Source of the DNA: Myxococcus xanthus
Lineage (GTDB): Bacteria > Myxococcota > Myxococcia > Myxococcales > Myxococcaceae
NCBI RefSeq assembly: GCF_013116825.1
Contig: NZ_JABFNS010000013.1
Coordinates: 1 to 64,000, forward strand
Length of the DNA: 64,000 nucleotides
Direction of reading: 5' to 3'
Position numbers and translations under genes: made by a program. The notes under the pieces were generated by a model that worked only from the letters and a program-made list of their open reading frames with translations, was not told where the DNA came from and did not search any database. Positions 26,301 through 35,076 of this stretch are shown piece after piece. Within the stretch, counting starts at the first letter, position 1, and each line of letters opens with the position of its first letter.

Positions 26301-27365
26301 TCAGTCCAGCGGGGGCACGTCGCGGCCCTCGCCGAAGCCCAGGGCCCAGAAGCGCGGCCGGACAGGCTCGCGCGCCAGCAGCCACAGCAGGTGGTACTTC
26401 GCCTCGTCCTGCCCATCCAGCGCGAGCGCGAAGGTGCCGTAGTGCATGGCCACCGACGTGGCCGAGCGCAGCACCTTGTGCGCCTGGAGGGCTTCCACCG
26501 GCCCCATGTGGACCGGGCGGAAGGCGGTGGGCCGGTAGGCGCCAATGGGCAACACCGACAGCCGCATGGGACCGAAGCGCTCGGCCATCATCGCGAAGTG
26601 GGGACCGAAGCCTGTGTCGCCGGCGAAGAACACCGGCCCGCCGGACGTGGCGAGGACGTAGCCCGCCCAGAGCGTCGCCGCGCTGTCGGTGAGCCCGCGG
26701 TTGGAGCGGTGCTGCGCCGGCACCGCCGTCACCGTGCGGCCCGGCGCCACCTCCGTGGACTTCCACCAGTCCAGCTCCACCACGTGCCGGAAGCCCTCGC
26801 CGTCCAGCAGCGCCTTGTTGCCCAGACCCACGATGAAGCGCGGCTGGTGCGCCTCCTCCAGGCGCCGCAGCGTCGGCAAGTCCATGTGGTCGTAGTGGTT
26901 GTGACTCACCACCACCACGTCGATGGGCGGCAGGTCCTCGAAGCGGATGCCCGGAGGCCGCACGCGCCTGGGACCGATGAAGGGCACCGGGCTCGGGCGG
27001 TCCGAATAGATGGGGTCCGTCAGCATGTTGAGCCCGTCCGCCTGGACGAGCACGGTGGCGTGGTTGATGAACGTCACCCGGAGCTGTCCCGGCCCCACGC
27101 GCGCTGGAGGCGGCCTGCCTGGAGCGGACTCCTCGTAGTCCCGCCACGGGCCGCGAGGCCCCTTGCGCAGCGCCTTGAAGACCTCGTCCGGGCTCAGGCG
27201 CTTGATGGGCTCCAGGTTCTGGAAGTGCTCACCGTCGAAGTGCTCCGTCACCGGGCCCTGGTGACGGGGACCCGCGAAGAGGCAGCCCCCGAGCCACGGT
27301 GCTGCCAGCAGCAGCACCAGCGACAGGAGTTTCGTCATGGGCCGGGAAGAACGGTCCAGGGACAT
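26301..27365 (-). CDS. NAPE-PLD-like metallo-beta-lactamase fold lipoprotein
   Basis: A 354-residue protein. The signal peptide has lipobox WLGGC. The MBL-fold zinc motif is SHNHYDHMD, with further ligands in PAQHRSNRG, FFAGDTGFGPHF and AMHYGTF. The order and the segment GPYRPTAFRP/GAYRPTAF are typical of the N-acyl-phosphatidylethanolamine phospholipase D-like group (UlaG/RomA type). It probably hydrolyses a phosphodiester in the envelope. ATG 27365 is chosen for GGAGGGAG upstream; a second ATG at 27338 would also leave a full signal peptide. Confidence 0.85.
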   Translation of the reverse strand: MSLDRSSRPMTKLLSLVLLLAAPWLGGCLFAGPRHQGPVTEHFDGEHFQNLEPIKRLSPDEVFKALRKGPRGPWRDYEESAPGRPPPARVGPGQLRVTFINHATVLVQADGLNMLTDPIYSDRPSPVPFIGPRRVRPPGIRFEDLPPIDVVVVSHNHYDHMDLPTLRRLEEAHQPRFIVGLGNKALLDGEGFRHVVELDWWKSTEVAPGRTVTAVPAQHRSNRGLTDSAATLWAGYVLATSGGPVFFAGDTGFGPHFAMMAERFGPMRLSVLPIGAYRPTAFRPVHMGPVEALQAHKVLRSATSVAMHYGTFALALDGQDEAKYHLLWLLAREPVRPRFWALGFGEGRDVPPLD

Positions 27366-27570
27366 GGGTGCGGTGCTCCCTCCAGACTGGACTGGGAAGA
27401 CGCCCGCGCGGCCCGGGCTCGACGTCCATGTCTCGGCTCGACAGTGGACCGGGTTTGCGCCCGTCCGGCAACCGGCAACCCACTTCGGGGACGCCTCTGC
27501 ATAGCGGGTGTCACGCACCGGCGACGGGCGGAAGAGAACGCCAACGTCTCCGCGCCCCTCGGCCCACCGC

Positions 27571-28668
27571 TCACGTCACGACGGCGTGCAGGATGCGCTC
27601 GAACAGCCAGGGCGTCTTCCCCAGCAGCCGCACCACGGGACGGCGAAGCCAGGGCCGTCGCGCCAGCATGAGCAGCGCGCCGGTCGACCGGGAGTATTTG
27701 CGGAAGACCCGCTGGAAACACTGCTCGTAGGGCATCAGCGCCTCGCGCGTGGCGCCATGGACGAGCGCCTCCGGGAGCAGGTTCCCCAGCGACTCCGCGC
27801 ACACGAAGGCCAACGACAGGCCCTCTCCGGTGATGGCGTCCACGTAGCCCGCCGCGTCTCCCACCAGCGCGAAGCGGTCGGCGATGCGCGCTCGGGACAC
27901 CCGGGCCAGCGGTCCCGCGCCGCGGGGCTGGGAGTCCGACTCCGAGCCAGCGAGCCGCTCCGATAGTTTGGGGAAGCGGGCCAGCAGCGTCTCGAAGCTC
28001 ACCCGCCCTTCCGCCACGCCGTCCTCCCAGAGGAAGGCCAGGCCCACGCGCCGCACGCCCGTGGGCGTCACGTAGGCCTCCACGCCATGCGCGAAGTGGA
28101 TCTCCACATAGGGCGTCCACGGCGCGACCTGGAAGTGTCGTCGCAGGCCGAAACGGCGCGGTCCCGTCGGCGCCACCTCCAGACCTTCCGCGCGGCGCAG
28201 CGGTGAAGCCAGCCCGTCCGCGGCCACCAGCATCGCGGCCTCCACCTGGCCTTCGGCCGTCTGCAGCACCACGCCATTGCCATCCCGCTGGTGGGACAGC
28301 ACCTGCGTGCGCTCGCGTAACTCCACGCCCACCGTGCGCGCCCGCGACACCAGCGCCGTGGCCAGCGCCATGCGCCGCACGCCCAGCGCGCCCTTGCCTG
28401 GGAACAGGCCCTCCGCCGTGCTGCCATCTTCCTGGACGTAGCGGATGCCCACGAAGGGATGGCTGCCCTGGTCATCCAGCAGAGGCAGGACGCCCAACCG
28501 CTCCAGCACCGCCATGCCGGGAGGCAGCAGCCCTTCGCCACAGGCCTTGTCCACCGGCGCGGTGCCGCGCTCCAGCACCACGGTGTTCAGCCCACGCAGC
28601 GTGGTAGTGATGGCCACCGCCAGCCCCGCGGGTCCTCCGCCCACCACGGCGACGTCATACCGCTTCAC
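27571..28668 (-). CDS. FAD-dependent oxidoreductase of the geranylgeranyl reductase type
   Basis: A 365-residue flavoprotein: FAD-binding VVGGGPAGLA at the N terminus and ALVGDAAGYVDAITGEGL near residue 270, the second FAD contact of PHBH-type monooxygenases and geranylgeranyl reductases. It is the last gene of the type III PKS operon. In Streptomyces srsC encodes a flavoprotein hydroxylase that oxidises the alkylresorcinol, so a ring-modifying role is likely; a reductase role is the alternative. GTG 28668 is chosen over GTG 28677 because GGAGGA lies nine bases before it. Confidence 0.83.
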   Translation of the reverse strand: MKRYDVAVVGGGPAGLAVAITTTLRGLNTVVLERGTAPVDKACGEGLLPPGMAVLERLGVLPLLDDQGSHPFVGIRYVQEDGSTAEGLFPGKGALGVRRMALATALVSRARTVGVELRERTQVLSHQRDGNGVVLQTAEGQVEAAMLVAADGLASPLRRAEGLEVAPTGPRRFGLRRHFQVAPWTPYVEIHFAHGVEAYVTPTGVRRVGLAFLWEDGVAEGRVSFETLLARFPKLSERLAGSESDSQPRGAGPLARVSRARIADRFALVGDAAGYVDAITGEGLSLAFVCAESLGNLLPEALVHGATREALMPYEQCFQRVFRKYSRSTGALLMLARRPWLRRPVVRLLGKTPWLFERILHAVVT

Positions 28669-28749
28669 GGCGTGCACTCCTCCGGGACTCGCATCCCCAT
28701 GATGGCGGGCCTCACGCTGACGCCGTGCACGGCCCCACGGCCCGACGCC

Positions 28750-30528
28750 TCACGTGTCGCTCTCCGCGCGGACCATCGCCAGCGCGCTCCGAGCCATCTC
28801 CACCGCCAGCCCCACCGCGCCCACCTTCTTCGGCGGCGCCAGCTCCTCGGCCAGGTAGCGGCGCAGCGCCTCGGCGCGGCGCAGCTTGCCGCTGGACGTG
28901 CGCGGCAACGTGCCTGGCACGAGCATCCGCACGGTGTGCGGCCGCACGCCCGTGGTCTCCACCACCGCCGCGCGGATGCGCTCCTCGACCACGTCATCCG
29001 CCTCCTGCCCCGAGCGCTCCGCGAGGATGAGCAGCGCCTCGTCCTCGCCCCCTTCGGGCGTGAAGCCCAGCGCCACCGCGCAGCCCGCGCGCACGCCCGC
29101 CACGCCCTGCAGCGGCTCCTCGAACGCCTGCGGCGCGTGGTTCGCGCCTCGGATGATGACGACCTCCTTCGCCCGGCCCGTGAGGAACAGTTCGCCCTCC
29201 GCGATGAAGCCCAGGTCACCCGTGTCCAGCCATCCGTCCCGCGTCAGCGTCCGGTCCGTGGCCTGCGCATCCGCGAAGTAGCCGGCCATCAGGGACGGCC
29301 CGCGCGCGAAGACCCGTCCCACGCACCGCTCCGCGAGCGCCTCGCCCGTCTCGCCGCGCACCTCCACCTCGAAGCCCGCCACGGGCATGCCCACGCTCAC
29401 CAACTCACGCGAGCCCTCCGCCACCCGGCCCTCCCGGGCCAGCAGCCCCGCGTCCACGCCCAGCGCGCGCGGCCCCCGCCCTTCCGGCGGGAAGGTGACG
29501 GCGAGCGACGCCTCGGACAGCCCGTACACCGGCCGCAACGCCCGCGCGGAGAAGCCCCACCGCTCGAAGCGCACCGAGAAGCGGCGCAGCGTGTCCACGG
29601 ACACCGGCTCCGCGCCGTTGAGCGCGTGCCGCCATGACGACAGGTCCACCCCGTCCAGCTCCGCGTCCTTCACCCGCTTCAAACACAGGCCATAGGCGAA
29701 GTTGGGCGCGGGAGAGATGTAGCCCCGGTGGCGAGACAGCGCGCGGAGCCACAACGCGGGCCGCGCGAGGAAGGCCTCGGGGGGAATCAGCACCAGGCTC
29801 CCCGGGTAGTACAGCGCGGACAGCAGACAGCCGATGAGCCCCATGTCGTGGTACAGGGGCAGCCAGCTCACGCCCACCCGGGGCACCCCTGCCCCCAGCG
29901 GCATCGCCATCTCCAGCGCCGCGACCTGCGCCAGCAGGGCTTCGTGCGTCAGCGTCACCGGCTTCGGATCCACCGTGGAACCGGACGAGAACTGGATGAG
30001 CCCCAGCGCGGCCGGCCGCACCGGGACCTCCAGCACGTCATCCCCCCGGGACACCGCATCCACCGTGTGACACCCCAGCCGGGGGCGCGCGCGCTCCACG
30101 CTGGGCCCCAGCAGCAGGCGCACGCGAGCGTCCGTCAGGACCATCACCGAGCCCGTCACGTGGAGCATCCGCGAGGTCGCGCGGTGGTACTCATCCAATC
30201 GCCCCAGCCGCACCGGCGGGTACAGCGGCACCGGCACCGCGCCCGCGAGCAACGTGCCAAAGAAGGCGTCCATGAAGGCCGGCGACGTGGGCAGCAGCAA
30301 CGCCACCCGGTCCCCCTCGCTCACGCCCAGCCGGGCCAGCCCCGCGGCGGTGCGCCTCGCCCGGCGGTACACGTCCGCCCAGGACATGGACAACTCGCGC
30401 TCGGCCGCGTCCACGAAGGTGAGCCCCAGCGGCGACGTGCGCCCGGTGTCCGCGAGCGCCGCGTTCACCGTCAGATGCCTTGGCGGAGGCAACGCCGGGC
30501 CCACCAGCCGCGAGCCAGCGTCCTTCAC
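28750..30528 (-). CDS. Fatty acyl-AMP ligase (FAAL)
   Basis: A 592-residue adenylate-forming enzyme. Motif A3 is FSSGSTVDPKPVTLTH, A5 is YGLSEAS, and DTGDLGFIAEGELFLTGRAKE covers A7-A8. The opening (NAALADTGRTSPLGLTFVDA) and the insertion-like region before LDGVDLSSW fit FAALs, which load fatty acids as AMP esters on acyl carrier proteins and not on CoA. The GTG start overlaps the ACP stop (GTGA), so the two are coupled and the ACP is its evident acceptor. It likely supplies the starter unit for the type III PKS. Confidence 0.88.
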   Translation of the reverse strand: MKDAGSRLVGPALPPPRHLTVNAALADTGRTSPLGLTFVDAAERELSMSWADVYRRARRTAAGLARLGVSEGDRVALLLPTSPAFMDAFFGTLLAGAVPVPLYPPVRLGRLDEYHRATSRMLHVTGSVMVLTDARVRLLLGPSVERARPRLGCHTVDAVSRGDDVLEVPVRPAALGLIQFSSGSTVDPKPVTLTHEALLAQVAALEMAMPLGAGVPRVGVSWLPLYHDMGLIGCLLSALYYPGSLVLIPPEAFLARPALWLRALSRHRGYISPAPNFAYGLCLKRVKDAELDGVDLSSWRHALNGAEPVSVDTLRRFSVRFERWGFSARALRPVYGLSEASLAVTFPPEGRGPRALGVDAGLLAREGRVAEGSRELVSVGMPVAGFEVEVRGETGEALAERCVGRVFARGPSLMAGYFADAQATDRTLTRDGWLDTGDLGFIAEGELFLTGRAKEVVIIRGANHAPQAFEEPLQGVAGVRAGCAVALGFTPEGGEDEALLILAERSGQEADDVVEERIRAAVVETTGVRPHTVRMLVPGTLPRTSSGKLRRAEALRRYLAEELAPPKKVGAVGLAVEMARSALAMVRAESDT

Positions 30529-30806
30529 GGCAGGGCCTCCTCCGGCCTGGGTTCCACCGGAGCCGCGACCCGCTGCGCCACCAGCTTCGCCAGGTCTCCC
30601 ACCGTGCGCACGCCCTGCGCGTCCTCCTCGGACAGGCGGATGCGGAAGCGGTTCTCCAGCCCCACCGCCAGCACCGTGAGGCCCAGGCTGTCCAACTGGA
30701 GGTCACGCACCAGGTCCTGCGAGGGCTCCACCGCGCCCTTCCACTCCAGCTCCTCGGTGACGATGCGATGAATCTCCGTCATGACCTCCAGTTCGCGTTC
30801 AGCCAC
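30525..30806 (-). CDS. Acyl carrier protein
   Basis: A 93-residue ACP. The phosphopantetheine site is LQLDSLGLTVLAV with Ser40, and VRTVGDLAKLV is the usual third-helix pattern. GTG 30806 is the start, since GGAGGT lies five bases before it, and an ATG at 30782 has a badly spaced site. It overlaps the methyltransferase gene by eight bases and the FAAL gene by four. It probably receives the acyl-AMP from the FAAL and passes the chain to the type III PKS. Confidence 0.9.
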   Translation of the reverse strand: MAERELEVMTEIHRIVTEELEWKGAVEPSQDLVRDLQLDSLGLTVLAVGLENRFRIRLSEEDAQGVRTVGDLAKLVAQRVAAPVEPRPEEALP

Positions 30807-31374
30807 GTGGCACCTCCGGAATGAAACGAGGGCGATGGGAGAACGCCTGCGCGTACACATCCCCCAGCGCCGCCTCTTCCGCGCGGATTCGCACGTAGAG
30901 CAGCGCCGCATTGCCCACTGAGAAGACCAGCGCCGTCCACCATGCACCGTGGATGAGCGGCACGCACGCCAGTTCCAACACCACCGCGACATAGTTGGGG
31001 TGGCGCAGGAAGCGATAGGGCCCGCCCGTCACCGGCGCCAGCCCCGGTACCACGATGATGCGCGAGTTCCACCGGTCGCCCAACGTGGCGATGGCCCAGT
31101 ACCGCAGCCCCTGCGCCAGCACCGCGCCCACCAGCGCCGCCCAGCCCCACGCGCCCGGGAAGCCGCGCCGCAGCAGGAACACCTCCGCCACGCACGCCAC
31201 CAGGAACAGCGTGTGGAACACCACCATGAAGCGGTAGTGCCGCTGCCCCGTCTCCACCCCGCCGCGCGCGAAGGCCCGGGCGGCGTTGCGCTTGGAGAGC
31301 ACCAGCTCCACCAGCCGCTCCACGACGAGCGCGGCCATGAAGCCCAGGAAGAGGGCTTGTGTGGAGGTCACCAT
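30799..31374 (-). CDS. Isoprenylcysteine carboxyl methyltransferase-like (YpbQ/BpsB type) methyltransferase
   Basis: A 191-residue membrane protein with about four to five helices and the ICMT signature GPYRFLRHPNYVAVVLE near residues 117-133. Its match in type III PKS loci is BpsB/YpbQ of B. subtilis, which O-methylates alkylpyrones, and SrsB of Streptomyces. It should methylate the polyketide product at the membrane. The ATG start overlaps the PKS stop by seven bases (ATGGTGA). Confidence 0.88.
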   Translation of the reverse strand: MVTSTQALFLGFMAALVVERLVELVLSKRNAARAFARGGVETGQRHYRFMVVFHTLFLVACVAEVFLLRRGFPGAWGWAALVGAVLAQGLRYWAIATLGDRWNSRIIVVPGLAPVTGGPYRFLRHPNYVAVVLELACVPLIHGAWWTALVFSVGNAALLYVRIRAEEAALGDVYAQAFSHRPRFIPEVPRG

Positions 31375-32450
31375 CGCAGCAGCACCATCTCCGCGCCGAA
31401 GCCCGGCCCCATGGCCATCATCACGCCCCAGTCCCCCGGCTGCGCGCGGACGGACTCCAGCGTCTCTCCGAGCACGAAGAGCACCGACGCGGAGGAGAGA
31501 TTACCCACCTCGCGCAGGGAGGCCCACGAGCGCTCCAGCGTCGAGGGCGCCAGCTCCAGCGCCTCCTCGAAGGCCTCCAGCACCTTGGGCCCGCCGGTGT
31601 GCGCCACCCAGTGCCGGATGTCCCCGCGCTTCAGTCCATGCTGCGCGAGGAAGCCATCCACGTTGCCCCGGATGTGGTCCTTCACGAGCCCCGGCACCTT
31701 CGCGGACAGCACCACCTTGAAGCCGGTGTCCACCACGTCCCAGCCCATGACGCGCTCGGTGTCCGGGTAGAACACGGAGCGCGACGCCACCACCCGCGGC
31801 CCTCGCGCCCCCGGGGCCGCCGCGCCTCGGAGCACCGCGCACGCCGCGCCGTCGCCGAAGAGGCCGGACGCGATGATGTTCGGTATGGACAGGTCCTCGC
31901 GCTGCAACGTGAGCGAGCACAACTCCACGGCGATGACGAGCGCTGTGTGCTCCGGAAAGCCGCGCAGGTAGTCCGCCGCCCGGGCCACGCCCGCCGCGCC
32001 CGCCACGCATCCCAGACCGAAGAGCGGCGTGCGCTTGAAGTCCTCCCGGAAGCGCATGCGGTTGGCCAGCCGCGCGTCGATGCTCGGCGTGGCGATGCCC
32101 GTCACGGTGACGAAGAAGACGTGGTCCACCTCCCCGGGCGTGAGCTCCGCTGCGTCCAAGGCCTGGCGCACCACCGCTTCGCCCAGCTCCGTGGCCGAGC
32201 GAATCCAGGCGTCATTGCGCTGTTGGAATGTCAGCAGCGACGGATAAGCCTCCAGGGGCAACGCCAGATGCCGTCCTCCCACCTGGACGGCGCGGTGCAG
32301 GTCCTCCAGCCGCTCCAGGTTGAAGTGGCGCGTGGCCCACAGCTCGCGGAACGCGGCGATGAGCTGCTCCTGACTGGCGTAGTGCGGCGGGAGTGCCCGC
32401 CCCACGGCACGGATGAAGGGCGAGCGGTCCTGGCCTGAGGCACTGAGCAT
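31368..32450 (-). CDS. Type III polyketide synthase
   Basis: A 360-residue chalcone-synthase family enzyme with the complete triad: Cys148 in FGLGCVAGAAG, His284 in WVAHTGGPK and Asn317 in VGNLSSASV. Bacterial enzymes of this group make alkylpyrones and alkylresorcinols from long-chain acyl starters and malonyl-CoA. It heads a five-gene operon with methyltransferase, ACP, FAAL and flavoprotein, so the product is probably a methylated, oxidised phenolic lipid or pyrone. The presence of ACP and FAAL points to starter delivery as acyl-ACP. An inverted repeat lies 32 bases upstream. Confidence 0.93.
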   Translation of the reverse strand: MLSASGQDRSPFIRAVGRALPPHYASQEQLIAAFRELWATRHFNLERLEDLHRAVQVGGRHLALPLEAYPSLLTFQQRNDAWIRSATELGEAVVRQALDAAELTPGEVDHVFFVTVTGIATPSIDARLANRMRFREDFKRTPLFGLGCVAGAAGVARAADYLRGFPEHTALVIAVELCSLTLQREDLSIPNIIASGLFGDGAACAVLRGAAAPGARGPRVVASRSVFYPDTERVMGWDVVDTGFKVVLSAKVPGLVKDHIRGNVDGFLAQHGLKRGDIRHWVAHTGGPKVLEAFEEALELAPSTLERSWASLREVGNLSSASVLFVLGETLESVRAQPGDWGVMMAMGPGFGAEMVLLRW

Positions 32451-32481
32451 GGCGTTCCCGGGTCATTCGCGTCGGTGGAGA

Positions 32482-32511
32482 GTTGACGCTTAATCGGAGA
32501 TAGCGTCCAAC
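32482..32511. promoter_or_regulatory. Inverted repeat upstream of the type III PKS operon, possible operator
   Basis: GTTGACGCT (32482-32490) is mirrored by AGCGTCCAAC (32502-32511), identical arms except for one extra base, spaced 11 bases apart. Its position just before the PKS start at 32450 fits a repressor or activator site. The remaining gap to 32690 shows nothing else. Confidence 0.35.
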
Positions 32512-32689
32512 GCGATACGGGATGTTCCCGCTTCCGTCTCCCGCGCGCACCTCGCATGTTCGACTGTCACGCGGATGACGCACACGGCCGTCGTGGCTGG
32601 CGCATCAACAACACGTGTCGGGAATCCCCTGGGCGGTGGCGTCGAAGAAATCCGTCCCGCTCCATACACAAGCGTTGAACGAACCTTGC

Positions 32690-33240
32690 TCAACGCCGGA
32701 TGAAGGCCGCCGCCAGCAACAGGAGCAGCGCCCACGTCAGCCCGTCCGGTGCCGACGAACAGCCCCCCTCGTCACGCGGAGGCGGAGGCTCACCTGGCAC
32801 GCCCGCGTCGACACCGCCGTCCGGGTCTCCTCCTGGACCTGCGTCGACGCCGCCATCCGGCTCACCGCCCACGCCCCCGTCCAGGTCGCCCCCACCGTCC
32901 GGGTCGGGCGGAGGCGCAGGGCGTGCCGGAGTCCTCCCCGGAGAGGCACAGCCGCCCATACCGGCCCAGGCCTTCGCGTCGCCCGTCTACCACGGCGACG
33001 ATGACGTGCGTGGCGTCCTCGGCGTCCACGTGGGCGGACAGGGGCCCCACGCCGTCCGCGCGTGCGACGCGCAGCACCGGCCAGCGGGCCGACGGCGTCA
33101 CGACGCTTTCCTCCCACAGCGAGCGCACCAGCCCATCCCCGAAGCGCTCACCCAGGAACTGAAAGTAGATGCTCGTGCCGTAGCTGAAAGTGGAGTTCCG
33201 TGTCGGCCCGACGGCATTCCGGCACGACACGCCATCACTG
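32690..33240 (-). pseudogene. Remnant of a MYXO-CTERM surface protein
   Basis: Minus-strand fragment. One frame reads STFSYGTSIYFQFLGERF and WEESVVTPSARWPVLRV down to GRYGRLCLSGEDSGT. Near 32930 the frame changes, and the next frame continues with a Asp/Gly/Pro repeat (DGGVDAGPGGDPDGGVDAG) and the tail GGCSSAPDGLTWALLLLLAAAFIRR, which is split here as GGCSSAPDG, a leucine run and FIRR. That tail is a MYXO-CTERM-like sorting signal. The N-terminal part is absent. The FQFLGERFGDGLVRSLWE part is like metallopeptidase-type repeats, judged by eye. The 5-prime boundary is approximate. Confidence 0.6.
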
Positions 33241-33479
33241 GTGGACCCAGCGCGTGGGGCGCCCGAGGTCGTCTTCTTCCCCCCATGGCCACGGCCCCGG
33301 CAGCCCTTGTCGTCATGCCGTGCAAGGAGCTGCTCGACCGGCGCAGCTTCGCGAAGCGCGACGTACGCAACAAGGTCCACTGGGCGAGCGGCAAGCGAGG
33401 CCTTTGCTCGCGGCGTGCGGATGAAGTGAGCAGGCGGAGACTGTCGAGCGAGAGGAGGTACCGCCTGCCATGTCCAGTA

Positions 33480-33617
33480 CGCATTCGCTCGACCTGCGCG
33501 AGCGGTCCATCGCAACCTGGCAAGAGAGTACCCCACCCCTCCTGGCGGCTATTTCTCCGCGCGATGCAGCCGGGGGATTGGCCCAACGCGGCGAAGCAAT
33601 CGCCCAGCCCTTCTGAG
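33480..33617 (+). mobile_element. IS630-family transposase remnant
   Basis: From ATG 33480 the frame reads MSSTHSLDLRERSIATWQES, which looks like the N terminus of IS630-type transposases (xSxDLRERxxxAxxEG). GAGGAGG stands 11 bases upstream. After about 20 residues the similarity is lost and the frame stops at 33617, so only the first part of the gene survives. No terminal repeats or target duplication could be defined. Confidence 0.5.
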
Positions 33618-33663
33618 GCGCGCCATGAGGCGAGCCGCCCCGAGGGCCGGGGCGCACCTCGGC

Positions 33664-33732
33664 AGCTCGCTGTTCGGAAATGTCGGGAGATTTCGCGGCG
33701 CCAAAACCCCCGACATTTCCGAACAGCGAGCT
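33664..33732. repeat. Perfect 24-bp inverted repeat, possible MITE or solo IS ends
   Basis: Left arm 33664-33687 (beginning AGCTCGCTGTTCGG) and right arm 33709-33732 are exact reverse complements around a 21-base centre that itself contains GGCGCC. Outside, GCCCCGAGGGC on the left and its imperfect mirror on the right suggest that the inverted homology goes on for another 25-30 bases on each side. It may be a small non-autonomous element tied to the IS630 remnant 47 bases away, or a strong terminator. Confidence 0.75.
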
Positions 33733-34005
33733 ACGGGAGGGACTCCGGCGCCCTCGGCGCGAGGGGCCTCCTGGGAGCGCGCGCGGTCCGCTCAGCATGA
33801 AATCCGCCACGGAGGTGATGGCATCCACGCGCGCCGTGCGCTCACGAGGTGCCCCGCGCGCATGCACTCCTTACGCGAACCGCTCCATCCTGCTGTTGCT
33901 CGTCCTGCCCTGCCTGGCGCTCGCACGCCCCACGAACGACACGTCGCGGAGGGTTCACCCACCTCGGCGGTTCCGTCGCGCGGCGCATCTGAGCCGCGCG
34001 ATGAG

Positions 34006-35076
34006 TCAGCGCAGCCGCCGGCACGCGGACGTCTTCACCGCCAGGGACACCCGCGCGCCGGGCACCACGTCCAGCTCACGCACCGACGTGGACGTGAGCC
34101 ACACCACCCAGCGAACGCCCGCCACCTCCACGGTGGCCGCTTCCTCGCCCGTCGCCACGGGCTCCACGTTCACCACCGTGCCCGTCATGACGTTGCGCGC
34201 GGAGACACCCGCCAGCAGTTGGATGGACAGCAGGATGTCCGCGGCCGGCACGGCATAGGCCGCGCGCGTGCCCGGCGCCAACGCGGGCGAGTCCGGCACC
34301 CACAACGACAACCCACCCTGCATCCGAAGCCGCAGCCCGCCGTCGTCCGGACGCTCCAGGACTCCTTCGAGGATGTTCTCCTCCCCCTCCCCTTCACCGG
34401 CGAGCAGGCCTCGCGCGGCCGCGCCCAGCACCTCGGCCGCGGGCCCGGCCGCGCGGACCTGCCCCTGGTCCAGCAGCAGCGCCTCCCGCGCCAGCACGCG
34501 CGCCTCGCCCAGCTGATGCGTCACGTACAGCATCGGCACCCGGGCCTCGTCGCGCACGCGCAGCAGGTACGGCAGCACGCGTTCCTTCAGCGCCACGTCC
34601 AGCGCGGCGAGCGGCTCATCGAGCAACAACAACGCCGGGTCCGTGGCCAGCGCGCGCGCCAACGCCACGCGCTGCTTCTCGCCTCCGGACAGCGTGGCCG
34701 GGTAGCGGCGCAGCAGCGGCGCCAGCTCCAGAATCTCCACGGCCTCGTCCACGCGAGAGGCCCGCCCCGGCCGCGCGCCATAGCGCACGTTCTGCTCCGC
34801 CGTGAGATGCGGGAAGAGCAGCGCATCCTGGGGCACGTAGCCCATGCGGCGCTGTTCGGGCGGCACGTCGCTTCGGGCAACGCTGTCCAACAACACGCGG
34901 CCATCCAGCACCACCCGGCCCCGGGCGCCGCGCCGCAGCCCCGCGAGCACCTCCAGCAGCGAAGTCTTCCCGGAGCCCGAGCGCCCCATCACCGCCACCG
35001 ACGCGCCATCCAGCCGCGTGCCCACCTCCAGCGTGAAGCGCGCCAGTGGCAACCGGATGTCCAGCTCCAGGCTCAC
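34006..35076 (-). CDS. modC: Molybdate ABC transporter ATP-binding protein ModC
   Basis: A 356-residue ABC ATPase. Walker A is GRSGSGKT, the Q-loop region is YVPQDALLFPHLTAEQNV, the signature is LSGGEKQRVALARALA, Walker B is LLLLDEPLAALD, and the His switch is in YVTHQ. A C-terminal TOBE/Mop-like region (about 275-356: LLAGVSARNVMTGTVVNVEP) is the oxyanion-sensing domain of ModC. GTG 35076 overlaps the modB stop (GTGA). It powers molybdate uptake with ModB and ModA. Confidence 0.93.
   Translation of the reverse strand: MSLELDIRLPLARFTLEVGTRLDGASVAVMGRSGSGKTSLLEVLAGLRRGARGRVVLDGRVLLDSVARSDVPPEQRRMGYVPQDALLFPHLTAEQNVRYGARPGRASRVDEAVEILELAPLLRRYPATLSGGEKQRVALARALATDPALLLLDEPLAALDVALKERVLPYLLRVRDEARVPMLYVTHQLGEARVLAREALLLDQGQVRAAGPAAEVLGAAARGLLAGEGEGEENILEGVLERPDDGGLRLRMQGGLSLWVPDSPALAPGTRAAYAVPAADILLSIQLLAGVSARNVMTGTVVNVEPVATGEEAATVEVAGVRWVVWLTSTSVRELDVVPGARVSLAVKTSACRRLR

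Larger units (their letters stand above)
33241..34005. other. Decayed intergenic region
   Basis: 765 bases without a supportable intact gene. Open frames in it have poor codon bias. It contains an IS630-like transposase start (33480-33617) and a perfect inverted repeat (33664-33732), listed separately. A frame from 33797 on the plus strand with a hydrophobic stretch (SILLLLVLPCLALA) runs into the antisense of modC and is not convincing. Confidence 0.6.

Noticed and set aside
30782..30806. ATG 30782 as start of the acyl carrier protein
   Set aside because: Its GGAGG is only two bases away, too close; GTG 30806 has GGAGGT at five bases.
33797..34258. Plus-strand frame with a hydrophobic stretch (SILLLLVLPCLALA), possible secreted peptide
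   Set aside because: No ribosome binding site, and it runs straight into sequence antisense to modC, so the hydrophobic stretch is likely chance.
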